A stretch of DNA of 64,000 nucleotides from Sphingomonas sp. PP-CC-1A-547 (GCF_003610375.1 NZ_RAPZ01000010.1:780161-844160), one strand, 5' to 3'. Positions 1-9,015 are shown, counted from the first letter of the stretch. The notes: a model not told the origin generated them from the sequence alone. Numbers and translations are program-made.

Positions 1-1
1 C

Positions 2-379
2 GCCGCACTCGAGCGCCTGCCCGGCGTCGGGCGGAAAACCGCGAACGTCGTCCTCAACGTCGCATTCGGTGCGGAGACGTTCGCGGTCGACACGCACATC
101 TTCCGCGTCGGCAACCGCACCGGCCTCGCCCGCGGCAAGACCCCGCTCGCGGTCGAACTGAAGCTCGACAAGGCGACCCCGCAACCGTTTCGCTTGCACG
201 CGCATCACTGGCTGATCCTGCACGGCCGCTACGTCTGCAAGGCGCGGACGCCCGAATGCTGGCGCTGCATCGTCAGCGATCTGTGCGCGTACAAACCCAA
301 GACCCCGGCGCCGAAGGGTAGATCGCTTGCGAGTCCGTCACCGGAGCCGGACATCGATCCGGCAACCGGCGAGGCCTGA
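2..379 (+). CDS. nth: Endonuclease III, C-terminal part (cut by window start)
   Basis: Base-excision-repair DNA glycosylase/AP lyase that removes oxidised pyrimidines. The frame is open from base 2, so the N-terminal half lies outside the window. Visible are the helix-hairpin-helix ([12 protein letters not shown]), the catalytic aspartate in VDTHIFRV, and a C-x6-C-x2-C-x5-C cluster ([17 protein letters not shown]) that ligates the [4Fe-4S] cluster in this family. The tail after the last cysteine is about 35 residues of Pro/Ser-rich sequence, a little longer than usual. tRNA-Arg follows 51 bases downstream on the same strand. The assignment is firm; only the missing 5' part is unknown. Confidence 0.95.
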   Translation, partial: AALERLPGVGRKTANVVLNVAFGAETFAVDTHIFRVGNRTGLARGKTPLAVELKLDKATPQPFRLHAHHWLILHGRYVCKARTPECWRCIVSDLCAYKPKTPAPKGRSLASPSPEPDIDPATGEA

Positions 380-430
380 TCGCGAAAACGTCTGGCGCAC
401 CCCGGTTTGCTTTGCTAGGCGGACCGTCCG

Positions 431-507
<77 letters not shown>

Positions 508-688
508 AACTTCAATTCAGGTTAGCTAAAAGACCTGTCGCTGCGATGTCGGCAGGCGTGCGCTGGTCGACTGCCGCGCGGTGTACCGCGCAACCTCGCT
601 TTGGGTCGTATGCGCGGTCCACACGTTGATCGCTCGGTTCAAACAGCGGGTTTCTATGGATCGTCGTGCAGCGGCTTTTCGGGACCTG

Positions 689-1900
689 CTAGCGGAGCTC
701 CGTCTTGACGAAGATCGGGCCGGCCGTGGGGGTCGCGGGAATCGGCTCTGCCAGACCCGGCGCTTGCGCTGGCACAGGTCGTCGGATCATGCGGTGGCCT
801 AGTCGCACCATCGGCTCTTCGACGGCATGATACACGACTGCCGCAATGAGTATCGTGGCGCTCAGCACGACCGCGGCGTAGCGTAATGCCGAACCCGGAT
901 CGCCCGCGATCAGGATCGTGCCGCACGCCAGAATCACCGGTCCGTGGAACAGGTAGACGGAATACGAGATGGTCCCGAACCACTTTGCCACACGCCGGTA
1001 AACCGAACGGCCGTCGATCGTGCGGATGCTATCCGAGCCAGCGCCGACGACTCCCACGAACAGCAGCAGCGCACCAATATACCCTAAAGTCGGTGCCAGG
1101 TTGAAACCTGCGGCGCCGACCGGCGGGACCGTCATGAACTGGACGACCGGCACGATCGCCAGGAAAAGCCCGCAGAGAATCCCCGCCAGACGCACCGCGA
1201 TCGCATTACGCTCCAGCATCGCCAGTCGCAGCATCGTTCCCAGCAACATCAGCCCCAAATTCAGCGGCAGGTCGGCGGGCAGCCGCTTGTCGACCAGATG
1301 CGATGCCAGTGCGAGCGACAGCGCTGCACCGAAGAGCGCTACGATTCCTCCGGCCAAGACGAACGGCGCACGCAGCACGCCCCAGGCAACGAGGCAGGCC
1401 GCCAGCACGTAGAACGCCAGCTCCGTTGCGAGCGTCCAATAGGCGACGACGATATCGTGCTGACCGACATAATGCTGGACCATGGCCACATTGGCCACGA
1501 TCGTTACCGGCGCAGGGGCGGGCGCGCCTGTCATATGCAGCACCAGCAGCGCGACGCCCAGCGACAGCCAATAGGCGGGATACAGGCGAAATGCGCGGCT
1601 GATCGCGAATCCGCGGACCGGACGATCGGTGCGAAAACTGAACGGGATGACGAACCCGCTGATCAGAAAGAACAGCGCGACGCCAAACCGCCCGAAGTGG
1701 AAGATGCCGTCGAACAGCAGCACGCCGGCCTGTTCGATCGGAAGGGGAAGCGCGTGCGTCGCTATGATGGTCTCGGCAAGGTGCTGAAACAGAACGAGCA
1801 ACGCGGCAAATCCGCGCAGCATATCAAGCGTTTCGATCCGGCCTGAGCGAGGAAGGCGCGAGCCGTCTAAGGGGATGTGCCCCATGCCAGCTGCTGTCAT
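689..1900 (-). CDS. Acyltransferase family 3 (OafA/YrhL-like) membrane protein
   Basis: 403-residue polytopic inner-membrane protein of the acyltransferase-3 family, which transfers acyl groups (often acetyl) from the cytoplasm to surface sugars such as O-antigen or exopolysaccharide. The N-terminal signature is visible: RIETLDMLRGFAALLVLFQH followed by FGRFGVALFFLISGFV, where the R/H residues of the family sit. About ten hydrophobic segments follow, and the length is normal. The ATG at 1900 is preceded by GGGGGAGC at good spacing. It stands alone, convergent with the tRNA, so its substrate cannot be inferred from neighbours. Confidence 0.85.
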   Translation of the reverse strand: MTAAGMGHIPLDGSRLPRSGRIETLDMLRGFAALLVLFQHLAETIIATHALPLPIEQAGVLLFDGIFHFGRFGVALFFLISGFVIPFSFRTDRPVRGFAISRAFRLYPAYWLSLGVALLVLHMTGAPAPAPVTIVANVAMVQHYVGQHDIVVAYWTLATELAFYVLAACLVAWGVLRAPFVLAGGIVALFGAALSLALASHLVDKRLPADLPLNLGLMLLGTMLRLAMLERNAIAVRLAGILCGLFLAIVPVVQFMTVPPVGAAGFNLAPTLGYIGALLLFVGVVGAGSDSIRTIDGRSVYRRVAKWFGTISYSVYLFHGPVILACGTILIAGDPGSALRYAAVVLSATILIAAVVYHAVEEPMVRLGHRMIRRPVPAQAPGLAEPIPATPTAGPIFVKTELR

Positions 1901-2249
1901 TGCTCCCCCGCTTCCATGACACTTGTACGCGGCGAAACTTTTTCTAGCAAACTCGGTATCTTACAATGGCCCCAAAATGGGTCAATCAGTTCAGCTTACC
2001 GCTGCCCTTCATTGCATTTGGGCATCCTCACGAGCTTCCCGGTCGTCACTACTGACGCGACCGGTTAGCCAGTTTGTCGGAAGCCCGCAGGTTTGTGTGG
2101 CCGGCCACTATTTTCGTTCGGACCTGATTTTACCGCTTGGGGGGGCAGGTTTTTGGTTGAGTCGCTTGTTGGCAACGACGGCTGATAGGATAGCGGACCG
2201 GGCTCGATCCACCCACGCCCGCTCCCCGTCCTGCCCCCGCGGAATGCCG
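1901..2249. other. Intergenic region, no gene seen
   Basis: About 350 bases between the acyltransferase start and the end of the LprI-like gene, both on the minus strand. Open frames here have no family resemblance and no ribosome site. It must carry the acyltransferase promoter on the minus strand, but no clear -35/-10 pair stands out. Confidence 0.5.
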
Positions 2250-2633
2250 TTAGAAGCGGATCATGCGTTCCAGTTCGTTGGCGCGGGTTGCGGTTTTCGT
2301 AACGAGACAGGCGGTGTCGATCGTTTCTCCATCGATCTTGCACTCATAGTCGCGCGCCTTGAGCCAGGATCGCTGTTCGTCGCGCAGCGCGATACGTTGG
2401 GCAGGTCGGCTCGCGAGTTGCCGCATGACCTGCTGATAGGCCTTGTTCAGCCGCGCGTCCTGCGACGCCATTTCGGTCTGCGCGCAGATACCGCCCTGCA
2501 CCGTGTTGCCGCGGGCCCGCGCCTGGCACGCCGTGTACCGGTCGGATATCCCGGCGGGTGCCACCTGTGCCAGTAGAGGCGCCCCGGCCGAAACCACAAC
2601 CGCCGCCACCGCCGCCAACATCTTCCACTGCAT
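2250..2633 (-). CDS. Secreted LprI/DUF1311-type protein
   Basis: 127 residues from the chosen start. An N-terminal signal peptide (MQWKMLAAVAAVVVSAGAPL) is followed by an LprI-like domain: paired cysteines (YTACQ, GGICAQTEMA), the D-ARLNKAYQQVM helix, and RDEQRSWLKARDYEC near the end. LprI-type proteins are periplasmic; some inhibit lysozyme, but that activity cannot be read from the sequence. An upstream in-frame ATG at 2654 exists, but the strong GGGGGAG lies just before 2633, so I take 2633. Monocistronic. Confidence 0.75.
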   Translation of the reverse strand: MQWKMLAAVAAVVVSAGAPLLAQVAPAGISDRYTACQARARGNTVQGGICAQTEMASQDARLNKAYQQVMRQLASRPAQRIALRDEQRSWLKARDYECKIDGETIDTACLVTKTATRANELERMIRF

Positions 2634-2705
2634 CGCACTCTCCCCCTGCCGCATGATCGGTGCCGGGAGTGTAGCGACGGGCCAGCCGCTCTGTCTACGC
2701 TCCGG

Positions 2706-3176
2706 CTAGCGGCGCTTGAGCCGGACCAGCGCGGCATCGAGCGCGGAGAGGAAGCTCGAGCGGTCGGTCTTGGAGAAGGGTGCGGGGCCGCCGATGATAT
2801 CGCCGCCCGCGCGCAGGTCCGCCATGATCGCGCGCGTCGCGATCGCGCCGCCGATCGAGCTGGTGGTGAACGGCTTGCCGGTGTTGGCGAGCACGGTCGC
2901 GCCGGCCTTTACGCAGCGATCGGCGAGCAGGATGTCGGCGGTGATCACGACCGACTTCGCATCGGCCTGTTCGGCGATCCAGTCGTCGGCGGCGTCGAAG
3001 CCGTCGCTGACCACGACGCGCGAGATCAGCGGGTGGACGGGGATGCGGAAATGGCTGTTGGCGACGATCGTCACGGGGACTTCGTGGCGCCACGCCACCT
3101 TGTAGATCTCGTCTTTGACGGGACATGCGTCGGCGTCGACGAGAATACGGATCGCGCTGGAAGATACGTTCGTCAT
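2706..3176 (-). CDS. YaiI/YqxD family protein (DUF188)
   Basis: 156 residues, matching the about 150 of the DUF188 family, a PIN-like fold of unknown function. Diagnostic stretches are ILVDADACPVKDEIYKVA near the N-terminus, VVSDGFDAADDWI, SVVITADILLADRCV and GGPAPFSKTDRSSFLSALD. Conserved acidic residues suggest a metal-binding, possibly nuclease-like site, but no activity is established. Upstream in-frame starts (ATG 3185, GTG 3200) are possible; 3176 gives the usual short N-terminus. A perfect inverted repeat lies just upstream (3207-3290). Confidence 0.85.
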   Translation of the reverse strand: MTNVSSSAIRILVDADACPVKDEIYKVAWRHEVPVTIVANSHFRIPVHPLISRVVVSDGFDAADDWIAEQADAKSVVITADILLADRCVKAGATVLANTGKPFTTSSIGGAIATRAIMADLRAGGDIIGGPAPFSKTDRSSFLSALDAALVRLKRR

Positions 3177-3206
3177 CGTACACATCCCAAACCGCCCCAC
3201 TCACTC

Positions 3207-3290
3207 CCGTCATCCTGACGAAAGTCAGGATCCAGGATCAAGCAGGGCGGCGTTCGTTACTCTGGATCCTGACTTTCGTCAGGATGACGG
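3207..3290. repeat. Perfect 29-bp inverted repeat (family D)
   Basis: Arms 3207-3235 and 3262-3290 are exact reverse complements around a 26-base spacer, and each arm contains its own small palindrome (CCTGACGAAAGTCAGG). It lies between the helicase stop and the DUF188 start on the minus strand and could end helicase transcription. No other copy was noticed in the window. Confidence 0.9.
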
Positions 3291-3341
3291 AGTTCTGGAG
3301 GGCGACGCGCTCTCCCCTAGTGGGAAGCACGCGCCAGGTCC

Positions 3342-5111
3342 TCAGCTCCGCTCGCGATTACCGCGGTACGGAGGCTTCCGCGCGGGAGCCGGACCGCCAC
3401 GCGGGGCCGCACGGTGCAGCGTCGAGCGGGGGCCGCTCGCATTGCTGCGACCACCGCCGCCACCGTCATGCCGTGCACCGCTCTCCGGCGCACCCTGCAT
3501 CGCCTCGATCGCCACGCCGCTCTCTTCCTCGCCAGCCTGTGCCGTGCGCTGGATTGCCGCCGAGAACCGCGACGCCACCGCGCGAGGAATCTCGAACGCC
3601 GTCTCGTTCGGCCCAATCCGGATCGCACCGATCTCAGACTTGGTGATGTGCCCACGACGGCAGATCAGCGGCAGGATCCAGCGAGGATCGGCGTTCTGGC
3701 GACGACCGATGTCCATGCGGAACCAAACGGTGTCCTCGAAACCTGCGCGCGGCCCCTGCGAGCGCTCGTCCTGCGTCGGCTGCTTGCTCTGGTCGATCAG
3801 GTCCTCGGCCTGCGGCATCGTCGCACGGTGCATGTGCACCAGCGCCGCGGCGATATCCTCCGGCGTCTTCTCGGCCATCAGGCGGACGGCGAGTGCGCGA
3901 TCCTCCTCCTCGACCTCGACCGGCTGCAGCAGCATGCCGATCAGCCGCTCGTGATCGTTCTTGCGGATGTCCTCCGCGGTCGGGGCGTTGACCCACTCCG
4001 CGTTGATCTTCGCACCACGGAGCATCATCTCGACGCGACGGCGACGCGGGAACGGCACGATCAGGACGGCGGTGCCCTTCTTGCCCGCACGACCGGTACG
4101 ACCCGAGCGATGCTGGAGTGTCTCGGCGTCACGTGGCAGCTCGACATGAACGACCAGCGACAGCGTCGGCAGATCGATACCGCGTGCGGCAACGTCCGTG
4201 GCGACGCAGACGCGGGCGCGACGGTCACGCAAAGCCTGAAGCGCAGCGTTACGCTCGTTCTGCGAATGCTCGCCCGACAGCGCGACGGCGGCAAAGCCAC
4301 GCTCGACCAGGCTCGCGTGCAGGTGACGCACATTGTCACGCGTGGCACAGAACAGCATCGCCGTCTCCGCCTCGTGGAAGCGCAGCAGGTTGATCACCGC
4401 ATGCTCGATCTCGGACGGCGAGACCGTGACGGCCTGGTACGAGATATCGCCATGACCGCGATCCTCGCCGACGGTCGAAATCCGCAGCGCATCCTTCTGG
4501 TAGCGCTTGGCGAGCGCGACGATCGGCCGCGGCATCGTCGCCGAGAACAGCAGCGTGCGACGCGCTTCGGGCGACGCGTCGAGGATCTGCTCGAGGTCTT
4601 CGCGGAAGCCCATGTCGAGCATCTCGTCGGCTTCGTCGAGCACGGCGACCTTGAGGGCCGACAGATCGAGCGCGCCACGCTCGAGGTGATCGCGCAGACG
4701 GCCCGGCGTGCCGACGACGATATGCGCGCCGTGTGCGAGCGAACGACGCTCCTTCGAGGCGTCCATCCCGCCGACGCAGGTCGAGATCCGCGCACCGGCC
4801 TTGGCATAGAGCCACATCAGCTCGCGGCTGACCTGGAGCGCCAACTCGCGAGTCGGCGCGATGCAGAGCACGAGCGGCTTGTGCGGCGCGGGCAGGCGCT
4901 GGACGCCGTCCTCGCCGGCTTCACCAAGCAGTTCGCCGGCCATCGCCAGGCCGAACGCGACGGTCTTGCCCGAGCCGGTCTGCGCCGACACGACGAGATC
5001 GCGACCGATCGCATTGTCCTCGATCACATGAGCCTGGACGGGGGTGAGCGCGGTATAGCCGCGCGCTTCGAGCGCCTCGGAAAGAAGCGACGGAATATTT
5101 GTAAAAGGCAT
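3342..5111 (-). CDS. DEAD-box ATP-dependent RNA helicase with DbpA domain
   Basis: 589 residues. It unwinds RNA duplexes, probably in ribosome assembly or cold adaptation. Motifs run in canonical order: Q motif (ALTPVQ, 21-26), Walker A AQTGSGKT (43-50), PTREL, TPGR, DEAD, SAT, then in RecA domain 2 ARGID and HRSGRTGR. A DbpA-type RNA-binding domain follows (VWFRMDIGRRQNADPRWI to FEIP). The last about 60 residues are a basic Gly/Arg-rich tail typical of CshA/DeaD-like proteins. The frame stays open upstream to 5609, but conserved helicase sequence begins at MPFTNIPSLL, so the start is 5111. The flavoprotein gene ends 56 bases upstream. Confidence 0.93.
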   Translation of the reverse strand: MPFTNIPSLLSEALEARGYTALTPVQAHVIEDNAIGRDLVVSAQTGSGKTVAFGLAMAGELLGEAGEDGVQRLPAPHKPLVLCIAPTRELALQVSRELMWLYAKAGARISTCVGGMDASKERRSLAHGAHIVVGTPGRLRDHLERGALDLSALKVAVLDEADEMLDMGFREDLEQILDASPEARRTLLFSATMPRPIVALAKRYQKDALRISTVGEDRGHGDISYQAVTVSPSEIEHAVINLLRFHEAETAMLFCATRDNVRHLHASLVERGFAAVALSGEHSQNERNAALQALRDRRARVCVATDVAARGIDLPTLSLVVHVELPRDAETLQHRSGRTGRAGKKGTAVLIVPFPRRRRVEMMLRGAKINAEWVNAPTAEDIRKNDHERLIGMLLQPVEVEEEDRALAVRLMAEKTPEDIAAALVHMHRATMPQAEDLIDQSKQPTQDERSQGPRAGFEDTVWFRMDIGRRQNADPRWILPLICRRGHITKSEIGAIRIGPNETAFEIPRAVASRFSAAIQRTAQAGEEESGVAIEAMQGAPESGARHDGGGGGRSNASGPRSTLHRAAPRGGPAPARKPPYRGNRERS

Positions 5112-5167
5112 GTACGTCCTAATTGGTGGCCGGCTTACGCAACGGCAAGGCACTGGCGTGGTGGTCC

Positions 5168-6340
5168 CTACAGGACTTGACCCGCGGCCCACCCGCTCGC
5201 CCATGCCCATTGGAAGTTGTAGCCGCCGAGCCACCCTGTGACATCGACCGCTTCGCCGACTGCATACAGCATTGGTACGCGTTTGGCTTGCATTGTTTGC
5301 GATGACAGTTCCGCAGTGCTGATTCCACCCGCGGTGACCTCGGCCTTGGCATAGCCTTCGGAGCCGTTTGGCGTGAATTGCCAATGGCTTAGCGCACGCT
5401 CGGCGTCCTGGAGCTTGCGGTCGGTGATCGTGGAAATCTCGCTCGTCATGCCCAAACGCTCGCTCAAAGTCTCCGCGAGTCGGTCCGGGAGCGTGCTTCC
5501 GAGCAGTTTTCGGAGAGTCGCGCGCGGCGTGGTACGCTTGGCCGCGGGGAGCCAGCCGGACTCGCGATCGGGGAGGAAATCGACCCCGACGGGCTGGCCG
5601 TTGCGCCAATAGGACGAAACTTGGAGGATCGCGGGGCCGGACAGGCCGCGGTGCGTGAACAGCGCGGCTTCGCGGAATGCGGTCTTGCCGGCGGTGGCGA
5701 CAACTTCGGCCGCGACACCGGACAGTTCGCGGAACAGCGTCTCGTCGCCGCCAAGCGTCAGCGGGACGAGCGCGGGGCGCGGCTCGACGACCTTCAACCC
5801 GAACTGGCGCGCGAGATCATAGGCGAACCCGGTCGCGCCCATCTTCGGGATCGATGGGCCACCGGTGGCAATGACCAGCGCTGGGGCAATGACGGTGCGG
5901 CCATCGAGCGACACGCGGTAGCGACCGTCCGCGTGATCGACTCCGGTGACCGCGCGGCCGAGCGACAGATCGACGCGGCCCTTGTCGCATTCGTCGAGCA
6001 GCATCTCGACGATCTGTTTCGCGGAGCCATCGCAGAAGAGTTGGCCGAGCGTCTTCTCGTGCCAGGCGATGCCGTAGGACTCGACGAGCGCGATAAAGTC
6101 CTGCGCGGTGTAGCGGCCGAGCGCGGACTTGGCGAAATGCGGGTTGGCGGAGATGTAGCGGTCGGCGGCGGTGTGGACGTTGGTGAAATTGCACCGCCCG
6201 CCGCCGGAGATGAGGATCTTCTTGCCCGCCTGGTCGGCGTGATCGACGAGCAGGATCTTCCGCCCGCGCTGGCCGGCGACCGCGGCGCACATGAGGCCGG
6301 CGGCGCCTGCACCGAGGATTATGGCGTCGTAATCGGACAA
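5168..6340 (-). CDS. BaiN/RdsA-type NAD(P)/FAD-dependent oxidoreductase (HI0933-like)
   Basis: 390 residues. The N-terminal Rossmann motif is AIILGAGAAGLMCAAVAG with an acidic strand end (LLVDHAD), followed by the family signature KKILISGGGRCNFTN. The C-terminus carries GGISTAEL and the second FAD contact WLGGYNFQWAWASG. Family members are cytosolic flavoproteins. BaiN reduces bile-acid double bonds in gut bacteria, but most homologues have no known substrate. The start codon is TTG at 6340, with GGAGCG six bases upstream; no in-frame ATG gives a full Rossmann fold. The helicase lies 56 bases downstream in the same direction. Confidence 0.88.
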   Translation of the reverse strand: MSDYDAIILGAGAAGLMCAAVAGQRGRKILLVDHADQAGKKILISGGGRCNFTNVHTAADRYISANPHFAKSALGRYTAQDFIALVESYGIAWHEKTLGQLFCDGSAKQIVEMLLDECDKGRVDLSLGRAVTGVDHADGRYRVSLDGRTVIAPALVIATGGPSIPKMGATGFAYDLARQFGLKVVEPRPALVPLTLGGDETLFRELSGVAAEVVATAGKTAFREAALFTHRGLSGPAILQVSSYWRNGQPVGVDFLPDRESGWLPAAKRTTPRATLRKLLGSTLPDRLAETLSERLGMTSEISTITDRKLQDAERALSHWQFTPNGSEGYAKAEVTAGGISTAELSSQTMQAKRVPMLYAVGEAVDVTGWLGGYNFQWAWASGWAAGQVL

Positions 6341-6387
6341 GGGTCGCTCCGTGCGGCTTGGTTGGGCGAGCCGCTAGTCAAGAATGT

Positions 6388-6440
6388 TTCCCCGCTAAGG
6401 CGGGGACCCAGACTGGGCTCCCGCCTTCGCGGGAGAACAA
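6388..6440. repeat. Palindromic element, family C, copy 1
   Basis: TTCCCCGCTAAGGCGGGG, a short middle CCCAGACTGGG, then CTCCCGCCTTCGCGGGAG. The reverse complement of the whole stretch reappears at 14383-14435 with about one base difference, so it is a mobile or amplified repeat and not a chance hairpin. Confidence 0.85.
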
Positions 6441-6525
6441 GGGGTGGCTGCTGTAGCGTGTTCGGGAGTGGCCACATAGGTGGTGATCTGCAGATCGGGC
6501 GACCACTCTATCACACCAATACCGA

Positions 6526-6628
6526 CACCACCCCGGCGAAGGCCGGGCCCAATCGGGGCACGGTAGTGATGTAAGTTGCGCCCCGTTACTCCGACCTTCC
6601 CAATTGGGCCCCGGCCTCCGCCGGGGTG
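6526..6628. repeat. Palindromic element, family A, copy 1 (reverse orientation)
   Basis: Arms CACCCCGGCGAAGGCCGGGCCC (about 6526-6555) and CAATTGGGCCCCGGCCTCCG (about 6598-6628). Read on the minus strand, the spacer gives AAGGTCGGAGTAACG, closely matching the plus-strand spacers of copies 2 and 4, so the element has polarity and this copy is inverted relative to them. Confidence 0.85.
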
Positions 6629-6688
6629 ATGCATAAGAAAGGGCAATAGTATCCGTCGGTGCAGCAGGGTCAGCGCCAGCCCCTTCTG

Positions 6689-6791
6689 CTCCCTCTCCCC
6701 TCCGGGGAGAGGGTCGGGGTGAGGGGCCGCCAAGCAGCGCATCGCCCGGAACAGCCCCTCACCCAAACCCTCTCCCCGAAGGGGAGAGGGA
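6689..6791. repeat. Palindromic element, family B, copy 1
   Basis: Arms CTCTCCCCTCCGGGGAGAG plus GGTCGGGGTGAGGGG (6689-6726) and the near-complement CCCCTCACCCAAACCCTCTC onward (6755-6791). Each arm is itself palindromic. The second copy is at 10012-10115. It ends just beyond the stop of the small HTH-like gene and may act as its terminator. Confidence 0.85.
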
Positions 6792-6805
6792 TTCTAGCAA
6801 CAAGC

Positions 6806-6988
6806 CTATCGCAACTTCGCGATATTCAGCGAGTCTTCCTTCGCCCGAACCTTGACCGACTCCTCACTCCGAGTCAGTGCCTTGGCGATCGCCTTCAACG
6901 CCATGCCCTTCTTCGCCAGCGTGTGCAGCTTCTGGATCTCGTCCTGCGTCCACGCCTGACGGTGCCGTTCGAATTTTGCTTCAGCCAT
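6806..6988 (-). CDS. Small HTH-like protein, 60 aa
   Basis: Sixty residues, start ATG overlapping the stop of the Gre-like gene (ATGA), so it should be translated by coupling. The sequence W-T-x-DEIQKLHTLAKKG then LKAIAKALTRSEESVKVRA has the spacing of a small helix-turn-helix or Myb/SANT-like module: an initial Trp, a charged helix, a Gly turn, then a recognition-like helix with Arg/Ser/Lys. Basic overall, no signal or membrane segment. Likely a DNA- or RNA-binding small protein; the function is unknown. The coupling to a transcription elongation factor suggests a role near RNA polymerase, which is inference. Confidence 0.65.
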   Translation of the reverse strand: MAEAKFERHRQAWTQDEIQKLHTLAKKGMALKAIAKALTRSEESVKVRAKEDSLNIAKLR

Positions 6989-7455
6989 CAGCCGTCATCC
7001 TTGTCGATCGCCAGCACCTCGATCGCGTCCGCCTTATCCGCGAACGCGACCGTCTCGCCAACCGCCGCGCCCATCAGTGCACGCGCCAACGGTGCCGAGA
7101 ACGCCAGCCGGTCCTCGCCGGGCTCTGCCTCGTCACCACCGACGATCGCGATAACCCGCTCCGCCCCGTTCATCCGAACGCGAACGCGCGAACCGATCCC
7201 AACCTCATCCTCTTCCGGCGAAGGCGCGAGCTCGGCGGTCGTCTGCCGCGTGTGCCAATAGCGCAAGTCTCGCAGAAGCAGCTTGCGCGCCTCCTCGTCG
7301 GTCTCCGCCGCGACCGCGGCCTCGATCTCGGTCACCCGCTCACCGAGCAACCGCAGGCCTCGCGCCGTGACCAGATTAGGCCCCGGCGCGATCGGCTGTT
7401 CGAACTTCGGCTCGAGATGTTCCTCGTCACTCTCGCGACGGAAGGCGACGCTCAT
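6988..7455 (-). CDS. GreA/GreB-family transcription elongation factor
   Basis: 155 residues, the usual Gre size. An N-terminal coiled-coil-like segment (TARGLRLLGERVTEIEAAVA...EARKLLLRDLRYWHTR) is followed by the C-terminal FKBP-like Gre domain (IGSRVRVRMNGAERVIAIVGGDEAEPGEDRLAF, then SAPLARALMGAAVGETVAF). Gre factors enter the RNA polymerase secondary channel and stimulate cleavage of backtracked transcripts. The N-terminus is more diverged than in GreA, so it may be a specialised paralogue. It lies 4 bases downstream of the HAD gene and overlaps the next small gene. Confidence 0.83.
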   Translation of the reverse strand: MSVAFRRESDEEHLEPKFEQPIAPGPNLVTARGLRLLGERVTEIEAAVAAETDEEARKLLLRDLRYWHTRQTTAELAPSPEEDEVGIGSRVRVRMNGAERVIAIVGGDEAEPGEDRLAFSAPLARALMGAAVGETVAFADKADAIEVLAIDKDDG

Positions 7456-7459
7456 GCGC

Positions 7460-8203
7460 TTACTTCAGGCACGCGACGATCCCAGCGATCGCCGCCAGCG
7501 TGCCATCGACGTTCTTCACCTTCACGACGTCGAGCCCAAGCTGCTCCGCCGGATAGTCGTTCCCGCCCGGGAAGATCGCGTCGCCGATGAACATCATCTT
7601 GTCGAGCGCAATGCCGCTCGCCTCGTTGAGCTTCTTCAGGCCATACGCCTTGTCGACACCCTCGCGCGTGATGTCGATCGACGTCGCGCCGCCCATGTTG
7701 ATCGACAGCCCCGGCAGGCGCTTCTGCAGATCGGCCTGGATGACCTTGCGCTTGGCGAAGTCCGGATCCCAGCTGTGCTTCGCATCGATCGGCGCTTCCT
7801 GGCCAAGCGCGGAGAACGTGATCTGGCTACCACGATCCTCGATCCGCTCGCCCCAGGTCTTTTCGGGCACGAAACCGGTCGCCTCCAAAGACTCGTCGAA
7901 CGCCTTGAGGATCTTCTGCTTCTCGTCGTCCTCGAACAGCTCGGCATACACCGCGCGCCATTCGCCATCGAACCGGTACAGCTTGGTGCCGGTCGTCGGC
8001 ATCAGCCACAGCTTGGTGCGATCGGCGCGCTCGGGCAGGCGCGACGCGACCTGCTTTTCGAACTGCGGCCAGTCGCCGCCCGAGATCACCGCAACATGCG
8101 CGACGTCGAGCAGGTTCGCCAGCGCCTCGCCCATCGGCTCCTGCAAGGGCTGCTTGCTTTCGGCCAGGGTTCCGTCGAGGTCGAAGGCAACGAGGTCTTT
8201 CAT
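7460..8203 (-). CDS. HAD-IIB phosphatase/phosphomannomutase-like protein
   Basis: 247 residues. HAD motif I is FDLDGTL (nucleophile Asp8, acid/base Asp10), and the C-terminus has FIGDAIFPGGNDYP, reminiscent of the GDKTMPGGND segment of eukaryotic-type phosphomannomutase; VISGGDWPQFEKQ also fits that family. Either a sugar-phosphate phosphatase or a phosphomannomutase-like enzyme. The start overlaps the stop of the upstream HAD gene (ATGA), and the pair follows gnd, so a sugar-phosphate substrate is likely. The exact substrate cannot be read from the sequence. Confidence 0.8.
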   Translation of the reverse strand: MKDLVAFDLDGTLAESKQPLQEPMGEALANLLDVAHVAVISGGDWPQFEKQVASRLPERADRTKLWLMPTTGTKLYRFDGEWRAVYAELFEDDEKQKILKAFDESLEATGFVPEKTWGERIEDRGSQITFSALGQEAPIDAKHSWDPDFAKRKVIQADLQKRLPGLSINMGGATSIDITREGVDKAYGLKKLNEASGIALDKMMFIGDAIFPGGNDYPAEQLGLDVVKVKNVDGTLAAIAGIVACLK

Positions 8204-9015
8204 GCGGGCACTCCGGTGAGGATGAACGTGTCGATCGCGTGAGCGACGCCATCGGCATCGTTCGCGCTGGTAATCTCGTGCGCGACGTCGCGAACGGCTT
8301 GCGGTGCGTTGCCCATCGCGATCGCCAGCTTGGCGCGCCTGAGCATCGCGATGTCGTTGGCCTGATCGCCGATCGCCGCGGTCTGCGTCAAGCTTATGCC
8401 GAACGCGTCCGCCAGTTCCTCGATCCCGCTGCCCTTGTTGCCGGCGACGGGCGTGATGTCGAGGTAATAGGTCTGCGACTGGACGATCGTCGCCTGCGTA
8501 TCGAACTTGGCGGCGACCTTTGCGTGCAGGTCGCGCAACAGGTCTTCGTCATCGCTGACGAAGGTCACCTTGTCCGCCTTGGCGAGCAGGTCGGTGAAGT
8601 CGGAGACGATCACCGGGTCATGCGCGGAGGCCTTCTTCTCGCTGCCGACATGCCCGCCCTGGTCTGTGCTGGCGTACCAGACATCGTCCGCGAAGAACCA
8701 CGTGTCGACCGGCGCGTCGCCGATGATCTCCATCGCGCCGCGGACGACGTCGACGTCGATCATGTGGTGCTCGATCACGGTGCCATCGCGCTTGAAGACG
8801 ATGCCGCCATTGAACGCGCCCATCGGCTCGTCGATGCCGAGCAGGTCCGCGATCGGCATCATTCCCGACCGCGGCCGTGCGCTGATGATCGTGAAGCCGA
8901 GGCCGGCCGCCTTCAGCCGCTTGACCGCGTCGATGGTCGCGGGCGTGACCTTCTTCTCCTTGTCGACGAGCGTGCCGTCGACATCGGAGACGAGGAGTTT
9001 GATACCAGAACTCAC
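8200..9015 (-). CDS. Cof-type HAD-IIB hydrolase (sugar phosphatase-like)
   Basis: 271 residues from a GTG start at 9015 that overlaps the TGA of gnd. Motif I is [11 protein letters not shown] (Asp11, Asp13), motif II sits in FTIISARP, and motif IV is [15 protein letters not shown]; a large C2 cap lies between them, as in YidA/Cof. Members dephosphorylate small phosphorylated metabolites. The frame is open upstream to 9261, but that extension is antisense-like sequence inside gnd and lacks family resemblance. Tight coupling to gnd and the next HAD gene suggests clearing or salvaging sugar phosphates. Confidence 0.85.
   Translation of the reverse strand: MSSGIKLLVSDVDGTLVDKEKKVTPATIDAVKRLKAAGLGFTIISARPRSGMMPIADLLGIDEPMGAFNGGIVFKRDGTVIEHHMIDVDVVRGAMEIIGDAPVDTWFFADDVWYASTDQGGHVGSEKKASAHDPVIVSDFTDLLAKADKVTFVSDDEDLLRDLHAKVAAKFDTQATIVQSQTYYLDITPVAGNKGSGIEELADAFGISLTQTAAIGDQANDIAMLRRAKLAIAMGNAPQAVRDVAHEITSANDADGVAHAIDTFILTGVPA

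Noticed and set aside
1923..2576. 217-codon plus-strand frame
   Set aside because: It overlaps the LprI-like gene antisense and shows no domain; the minus-strand signal peptide and LprI domain are convincing.
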